Part shown: piece after piece, positions 57,509-64,000 of the stretch
Layout of the letters: every line of letters begins with the position of its first letter
How positions within the stretch are numbered: the stretch's first letter is position 1
Assembly (NCBI GenBank): GCA_001695595.3
Contig: MBPM02000032.1
Location: forward strand, 372,001-436,000
From: Plasmopara viticola
Lineage: Eukaryota > Oomycota > Peronosporomycetes > Peronosporales > Peronosporaceae
Length of the DNA: 64,000 nt
Direction: 5' to 3'
Notes under the pieces: generated by a model
The model's database searches: none
What the model was told of the DNA's origin: nothing
What the model saw: only the letters and a program-made list of their open reading frames with translations
Made by a program: the position numbers and the translations under genes

Positions 57509-60500
57509 TTCTAAATCAGTCAGTCGAGTTACGGGATGTAAATCGCAGGCAGTGGTACACTGCAACTACCAATATTTTGAGCAGGTGGCATATGGTGATA
57601 TTATACACTGCAAAGGCGACACGCTCTTTTTAGTTGGGAGTGTTGTTACAGGAACCTTGCGTCGTCTATTTATGGATTTGGAGATTCTTTGGTCTCGCTA
57701 TGAGCCGGTGTGCTTAATATAACAAATTGAACGTACCACAATCTGCATTTAAAGATCTATAGCTTTATAGTGCAATCACAGCCAAAGCATCGCCCGATAT
57801 CAATCAGATTTTTTGTCAGACCGGCAGCGACCATTATCTGTGCTTGGAGATCAATATTTACTGACAGTATACTCAGCAATATCAATCGGATCTCAGTGCT
57901 TACTCCGACTCAAAGTGGCAGCCCATCGCTGTCCTAGAAACGTAATAGATTTGGAAGATCGATCAAATTATTGCCCATAAATATCCAGCTGCTGTTCTTG
58001 TATTTTTCCTTACACTCCAGAATGAGCACGAATAGCGATTTTCATCAGAAAAGTATCTGATTTTCGAGTACGCTCACCTAGCGACGTTATCTGAGACCAA
58101 AACCTGTTTGGCAGTCGGCTGGCTTTAAACAACTGCGCTTCTCCGAAATTTGAGTGCCAGAGATTCACTTGAGCAAAGAAGGCTATGGAGAATCCCTTTT
58201 TCTACCGCGGGAAAAAATGCAAGCCTATCATAGTTTCCGCTCAGTACTCCACAAGTGCCTCCACCATTGGGCTATGGTTATGGTGAGAAGTGTCGTGTGC
58301 GCTTTGGCGAGCATTCGCCTGGCTTTATTTCGCTGGGCTGTATAGTAATCTCAGGCTTGCTAAATTTTCGTCAATTGACCCATACACCGTCAAAAGTACA
58401 AGATTTGACGTCATACTCACCGGTCGTGCGAAACGTCCCATACAAAACGACCAAAATGGATACGTTTTCAGAGACGTTGCGTCTTAATAAAAAAAAGAGA
58501 TTAGCATCATTAAGCACAAATGCGGCATATTCTTAGGATTGGTGATGTGGCCCAATTTTATAATGCAGTGGGCGAAGGGCTATGTGACTCACCCACAGCT
58601 AGGTTCCAACGCAAGTCGCCAACCTACGAGGATTCTGCTCACTCTCTTGGCAAAATTTACGAAAAGGGACCTTTCATATACTTTTCGGTCACTACAGATT
58701 ATTGTGCTGAACAGTATGCTCATTTGCGTTGCGCGACATAAGGGTCAGACATTTATGAGCGCAACTTTGATCATAAAAATTCCTTTATTGAGTGCGACCT
58801 TCCAGCGGCTATGCGCGTGGGTCTAACACCGGATCTTATATGCTTTACTCGTGACTGTTTGAAGCGTGCGGCTTACAGATTGCCCTTTGGAACCTTTCCG
58901 CACTGTCTTTACCACAAATCAACTAAAAAAATATTAATTAAGGTTCAGTGAGCTTTGATACCAGAAGAATTGGATGATGAACGCTTTCAAGAGCCAGGAG
59001 TATTATGCTGTCGAGCTCCACACACTAGGACTAAACTTTCTCTAGCGCTAGGAGCTGATAGCAATCTAACTCTTTTTTCCAACTAGGTTTCGTATCTCTC
59101 ATTTTACTACAAGGATTTTCTGGTCTGTGGGGCGTCCAGCAATATCTACTATTTATGGGTGCGGGTTGACAGGTGAGTCACACTTCTTAAGAGTCCTATC
59201 TCCGACTGCCTTATGTTATATCCTATGGGTATCAAGCTAGGTTTCTCTCAGTCACTGGTCGAGCGACTAACTACTTGAGCCACACAATCGGCCCAAGGCT
59301 CATTAAGAAGGCTGTGTCGACCAACACAAGCTTTGGTAATGATTGTGATCTGGATCTTTAATCTACTGATCAGCAAAGCGATATTCGTCAACGCTTTATT
59401 ATGATGATACACTCTCTTGCGTGCAATGCGTCGAGATGTCTAAAAACAGGGTCTCGATACGAAGTATGCCACTGAAAGGATGAGTCAAAATTTCACCTTG
59501 ACAAGGCAGTAAAAGCGCTATTTGTGCAAATTTCCAATGGATTGAGCTCTGGATCGACAGAGATGAATACCAATCGTGGCGAACACAAGCGCTCAAAGCG
59601 ATCTTTTTTATAAGTAGCTGCACTTACACCACTAAACAGAGCTCGCATTCGCTACTTGTCATTAGTGAAAAAGAGTATAAAGCATCCTTTTTCACTGCAC
59701 GTGGAGCACCTTAAGAACCTTTTTTAAGGCAGTATTTGTTGCGTACTGCTGACTTTTAGCCATCAAGAGAAAGCCCTCCAATATGACTTAATTTGGCACA
59801 TTATGCACTGATCAACACTGCATTTGTGGTGTAGTATCCTAGGTATGGTTGGCTGGAGGCCAAGTAATTACGGTCAAATATTTAAGGATGACGTAAATTT
59901 CTAAAAATCATTCGTCGTGGATGTTTGTCATGCGTAATATAGTTGATCAAAGACCGATGCATTCAGGCCGCTGAGTTTTGATGCGTCTAGAGCTTCACAT
60001 TTCTTACTGAAAAGAGCACTGCATAGCGTTGCTGTGTTGCTAGACATATCAGTACAATGGAGCTGAACCAATTACGACGCGACAGTTGTTCCCTTAAACA
60101 AAAAGTCATCAACATAGATGCTTACTGAGTGTCCGAGGCCGTCTGCTTCCGAATATAAGGGTTTGAACGAGAATTTAATGACAATAGCGCTCGGCTATAT
60201 TGAAAAGCTGATACAGTCCAAAGGCATATAAAATCTCGTGCCTAGCTCATTTTAGCTTACGGAAGAGCACTCTTGCTCGCGTATAAGACACGTGGATTGC
60301 AACAAGTGCTCAATGCAGATATTTGAACTAAAAAGGACTACCAAAATATGGTCGTTCGATCCTCCAACCACCTAAACGAGGCGATTCTCATAAAATTGAT
60401 TTGATTATTAAAACCAAATAACGTTAGTAGCATTTATTTACAAAAAGGTGTGCCTTTACCATCGGAAGGTATCGTGCTGACCACGAAGAGTAACGAATTT

Positions 60501-61060
60501 GGGCGAGCAGTACTTCTCATTGATTGAGGCAGAAAGCCTCTTGGCAAGTAATGCATCGTGGAAGCTCACAAAGATCTAAAATTGGTCATTATCTGGGAAT
60601 TCGCCGGAATATGAAAATAAACAATGCATACGGTACAGCGCACTCGACTTAATCGACGGAAAATGTCGGCTTCTCACATAGCAGATTGACGTACCATTGA
60701 CCATCCGTACAGCTTGCTCTTGGAGAAGTTGCTAATTCTCACTAGCTATAAAACGCCTCTGTAGGATCCATGGAGCCTATCAGTCAGACGGAGCGTTAAG
60801 CATAATAGACGCCAGATCTGATCTCAACTCGTATTGAGTCCTAGGAATATTCTCTCCTAGTTACATTTGTCAAAATTATTAACCCCTTTCCAGCAATTTT
60901 TAGACATAACCAATGTAGAAATAGCTGAATTCGTAATCCAGACTCGTCATCAATAACTAGAAACCGATCACTTCGAATATTTACGCTCGAACGTATGTAA
61001 GATGGCCGTGCCTGTACTGCGCACTAAAATAGGGTTTGCAGCTTGTGTCTCTATCAAGAC
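57509..61060 (-). repeat. Family R repeat, copy 10, inverted (outer right arm)
   Basis: Minus-oriented copy pairing with 9640-12834 along its length (58539-58826 with 11604-11855; 59400-59630 with 10770-10960; 60740-60850 with 9880-9990). Several 60-95 codon frames exist on both strands, but each has a diverged, interrupted counterpart, and none matches a family. The inner limit touches the effector relic at 57508. Confidence 0.6.
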
Positions 61061-61365
61061 TGTCTAAGATTACTAAGAAGTCATTGAGATTGTACGTGTC
61101 TTTCGAAGGGCAATATACTTTTGGCATTTTGGCATTCCATTTTATTTGTAATCTATACATAGTACCAGTGGGCATTTTATTGAAATTAAAAAAATAAAGA
61201 TGAAAAGTTGGCCTCGTTAAAGTTCTTTTCTGGTCAATAATTATTCATATCATCTGAATGACTCGGTAATTTATTTTATAAGACAATTGAAGAGTGACGC
61301 CGTAGTTTCTTCATAATTGTATAGGGTCTTAGTTCCCCATTCCGAAGAAATTTTTTTTGCAGTCA
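61060..61365. other. Outer-arm spacer
   Basis: 61060-61180 still pairs in reverse with about 9600-9680 ('tttcgaaggg', 'ttggcattccatttta'). From 61190 it is unrecognised, AT-rich and without a gene. Confidence 0.4.
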
Positions 61366-62140
61366 ATGTTGAGGATGTTGCGCTCTTTTTCTCAACGTTC
61401 TTGCTTTCGCACTCGAAATATCAATCTTCAAAATTGCAAAAGCAGACGGTTTTGCGAATGCAACTGCGTCCGTCGCAGGCCCAGGAACTTTATCATTCTT
61501 TGGACGCCCATTACAACGCCAGCGTTGCTGACTCAGTTGACTTTTTGCCGCATTTAGTAGCGAAGACAGACTCGCGTCATGGAAGGTTTGATACGGCTGA
61601 GTAAATAGCGTGGCTGGCGTATCAGGATTAAACTTGCCGACATAAATGTTCCAGATATGTAACGCAGAACCCGTAAGCAACCTCGGCTTGTGCTCGTTAG
61701 TTTGTTACCCTTTGTTCTCGTCCATTTGCAACAACGTGTAAAGTTTGTCTGCGTTGAGTTTATTGTGCCTTCAAAGCGGCATCAGCTCCATCTGCAATAG
61801 CTTCTCTTTCATCGAGACTTGTTTTGATCTTAATCACTGTATTGCTTGCAACTTTGCCAAAATTGACAACTTTTTCGCGAGATGCTTCAAGTTGATGTAT
61901 TTGACCCCAAACCCTCGTTGACCTCATCACGGAAACGACGTGTGGGTCCATACTTTTGACCCTGCTGTAAGCTACGTTCAGCTTTACCAAAGAGGCAACA
62001 GGTTCCTCTCGCAACGCGTGCTTGCTTCTGGCCAGAAAGCTCGCAACTTTCTTTCCTTCGCCGAAGGCTGTATTTTTAACTAGTTGGATAGAAGGGTGGA
62101 GCCAAAGCTTGTTTTTACACATTTCTGGCTTGACAAACAC
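61366..62140 (-). pseudogene. Fold-back effector pseudogene E (independent junction)
   Basis: From 62140 down to about 61520 the minus strand holds effector body in broken frames: 'KVASFLARSKHALREEPVAS' near 62045-61990, then a gap, then 'MLTGSALHIWNIYVGKFNPD' near 61680-61620 and the following helix. At about 61515 it flips. The plus strand from 61366 to there is an effector leader region ('gcaaaagcagacggttttgc', 'gcgaatgcaactgcgtccgt'). Unlike copies A-D, the body is cut in the second module and the leader extends past the cleavage site to the pre-DEER region, so the join is a separate event. Confidence 0.7.
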
Positions 62141-62790
62141 GTGGAAACTCTTCTTTCGTATGGCTTATGACAGGTCTTCAAGCGCGGCTATTATTGTATA
62201 TGGTACTTATACTACATTATATTGATTTAATTCTTATGACTTATTTCTTCTTAATATATTTTGTAGCAATGAACGACGTTGATATAGGGATAAGTCTCGA
62301 AGCTCGATCAAATTATAATCATGAGACTTTCACTGCTGTCGCTTGTATTCGTCTTCCACTACGCAATGGGCGCAGAAAAACAATTTGCCTCTAGGATCTC
62401 ACAAGATTTCACGTACCGTCGTCACCGTCGTCTTGTGAGACTGTAATCTATGTGACAAGCGGTTGACTCTTCGAAAACTGCGCTTTTCCGATGTTTGTTT
62501 GCCAGAGATCTGCTCAGGCAAGTAAGGTAGGAGTGTCACGTACGCTTCGACGCACACTCGCCTAGCTTTCCCTCGCAAGGGACGCGAAGAAGCTTTGGGC
62601 TAACAAGAATATTGTCGACACTCGGAATTGCCTTAGTAAGCTTGTTGTGGTCTAATCATGCAAAATGCTTTACACAAAAAGGCAGAAAGCCCTCACATTA
62701 GCCACCACTGGATAGAGCAATTTGAACTCACATCAGTATGACATATCATGTGCCCTGTGTGCGCAAAGGCAAATGCGCTCGAATCTTGCT
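62141..62790 (-). repeat. Effector 3'-flank trace and family R end fragment, inverted
   Basis: 62160-62195 has the 'atggcttatgacagg...aagcgcggc' flank motif. 62280-62600 is a minus-oriented R terminal section ('cactgctgtcgcttgtattc' near 62330). No gene. Confidence 0.5.
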
Positions 62791-62799
62791 AAAGTTTTG

Positions 62800-62987
62800 C
62801 CCTAATTTATTATCCCATCAAGGAAGTGTCAAACAGGCGTCACAAAACCGGCACGAGTCTATGGTACTATCCCGAGTCAACCATATGGCTTCCGTACTGA
62901 TCCTACTTCATTAATGTGCAAATGAAGCAATCCACTAGCTCTAGTCCCGCGTTATGCCTCATAACTCAAGTAGCAAAGTTCCGACCC
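62800..62987 (+). promoter_or_regulatory. Conserved effector upstream block (for 62988)
   Basis: 'gtgtcaaacaggcgtcac' near 62827, CCATATGG at 62881-62888 followed by 'cttccgtactgatcct', and 'gtgcaaatgaagcaatccac' near 62917. It closely matches the block upstream of 8198-9301 on the other arm, extending the outer palindrome outward. Confidence 0.5.
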
Positions 62988-64000
62988 ATGCGTCTTGGCA
63001 GCGTTGCTTTCGCACTCGTAACTCTCCTCTTCCTCCTCGCAAAAGCCGACGCTTCTGCAAATGCAACAGCATCGACCACAGCCCTCGGGACTTTGCCATC
63101 CACTCGAGATCGACGTGGTACCTTGATTTCGGAACCGCCGTCTGTACGAGACGAAGAGAGAATTAATGGTAATCAAGCCGGTGGCTGGGGGGACAAAATT
63201 GCCAGTTTTCTAGCCAAGAGCAAGCTGGCGTTGCGGGAGAAATTCGATTTCTCGCTACTCAAGCTCAAAGCACTTTGGTGGAGGGTAAAAAGCGTGAGTC
63301 CAGACGTCGTTTACGTCAAGCTCAAGCTCGAGGAGAGCGACGTGGACATTCTGGAGCGTCCCACCTTTCATCTTTGGGCCAAGTACGTAGAAGAATACAA
63401 TGCAAAATATCCCGAGAACCAAGTGTCCGTCTTGCACAGGTTGCGAGAGCAATTTGGGGACAATAGATTGGCCTTGATGCTAGAATTGGCCAAGAAAGAG
63501 ACCGACAAGGCCACGAAAACTCTTGGCACGACACTGCAGATGGAATTAATGGCGTATTGGGAAGACGAGATGAGAACGAGTTTAGGCGTCGTGTTTAAAA
63601 TTTTGCAGGTTGACCAGGACAATCCGACCTTGCTTACGGGCGTTGCTCATGACGTATGGAGCTTGTATTTCAATCATGTTTACGGAATTCATTCTATGAC
63701 GCTCTTTGAGCAACTTTACGAGTGCCTCGATGAACCGAGTTTGTCTATGGTACTAGTTACGGCAAAAGAGTCCAAGAAGACAAGAACGCTGGCGACAGAT
63801 CTTCAACGCCAATTACGCGACGTCTGGTTGGAAAGGTCAGAGGAGCCGGAGCTTGTGTTTCGTCATTTATTGCTTGACGAACACCCTAATCGTCTTCTCG
63901 ATCGGCCCGAAATGAAAGTATGGATGGGGTATGTGAAAAAGTATGAAGCAAAGACAAAAAAGCGTGTGGATCTCAAAGGGGTGCTTCAGCGCTACTACAA
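62988..64000 (+). CDS. Secreted DEER/(L)WY-module effector, partial (runs off window)
   Basis: Open from the ATG at 62988 to the last base: 337 complete codons without a stop. Signal peptide at residues 1-23 ('MRLGSVAFALVTLLFLLAKA'). Pre-DEER segment is R40-D-R-R-G-T-L46, and DEER is at 55-58. W/Y modules follow as in the paralogs: 'RPTFHLWAKYVEEYN' (W130), 'GVAHDVWSLYFNHVYG' and 'RPEMKVWMGYVKKYEAKTKK'. By comparison with the 365-374 residue paralogs about 30-40 residues are missing beyond the window. It is the intact counterpart of the frameshifted pseudogene at 8198-9301 and lies at the same position on the opposite arm. Predicted to be secreted and to act in the host; target unknown. Confidence 0.9.
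   Translation, partial: MRLGSVAFALVTLLFLLAKADASANATASTTALGTLPSTRDRRGTLISEPPSVRDEERINGNQAGGWGDKIASFLAKSKLALREKFDFSLLKLKALWWRVKSVSPDVVYVKLKLEESDVDILERPTFHLWAKYVEEYNAKYPENQVSVLHRLREQFGDNRLALMLELAKKETDKATKTLGTTLQMELMAYWEDEMRTSLGVVFKILQVDQDNPTLLTGVAHDVWSLYFNHVYGIHSMTLFEQLYECLDEPSLSMVLVTAKESKKTRTLATDLQRQLRDVWLERSEEPELVFRHLLLDEHPNRLLDRPEMKVWMGYVKKYEAKTKKRVDLKGVLQRYY

Noticed and set aside
1..64000. CRISPR array, rRNA, replication origin or bacterial-type operon
   Set aside because: No regularly spaced short repeats, rRNA landmarks or tightly packed genes were seen; the content is eukaryotic repeat DNA.

Overview
This window looks like an effector-rich, gene-sparse stretch of an oomycete genome, most likely a Peronosporales plant pathogen (downy mildew or Phytophthora-like). 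The evidence is a family of intronless secreted proteins with a cleavable signal peptide, a DEER motif at residues 52-58 and three tandem (L)WY-type modules. Around them lie decayed non-LTR (RTE-like) and Mutator-like transposon remains. I cannot name the species. No rRNA, tRNA, CRISPR array or housekeeping gene was seen.

Readable genes. Three effector genes are complete: 25275-26372 (+), 52956-54077 (+) and 54400-55524 (-), the last two convergent. A fourth is open from 62988 (+) and runs off the window end. The mirror-image relative of the fourth, 8198-9301 (-), is broken by frameshifts. At least a dozen further copies are pseudogenes or fragments. All readable members lack a canonical RXLR and carry D-R/Q-x-x-x-L-like residues about 10 residues before DEER.

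Architecture. Most of the rest is copies of one unclassified repeat block, here 'family R' (about 2.8 kb, no convincing coding capacity), plus the flanks of effector loci. They form nested inverted duplications. An inner palindrome pairs about 28006-38260 with 43375-50900; it is close to sequence-identical in the parts compared by eye and is interrupted by an extra effector cassette at 34.2-36.5 kb. An older, more diverged outer palindrome pairs about 8198-14100 with 56250-64000. Inside it are short perfect hairpins (29272-29305, 34864-34928, 49592-49625, 54300-54342) and fold-back chimeras in which an effector body runs into an antisense effector signal peptide. The same kind of inverted join therefore recurs at scales from 16 bases to several kb.

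Layout: 1-2230 family R; 2420-2810 MULE transposase relic; 2860-4780 no gene seen; 4780-7450 family R; 7771-8074 short RTE derivative; 8198-9301 effector pseudogene; 9640-12380 family R; 12835-14100 effector relic and inverted R; 14100-18240 decayed repeats; 18240-21560 inverted and forward R; 21880-22280 second MULE relic; 22300-27676 effector cassette with an RTE insertion and one intact gene; 27677-28003 second short RTE derivative; 28006-50900 inner palindrome with effector pseudogenes; 51210-55524 effector cluster; 55525-62790 outer right arm; 62988-64000 partial effector gene.

How the parts relate: the intact proteins are predicted to be secreted and probably delivered into host cells. 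The surrounding duplications, with shared upstream and downstream blocks, look like the process that generates and discards copies of this effector family.
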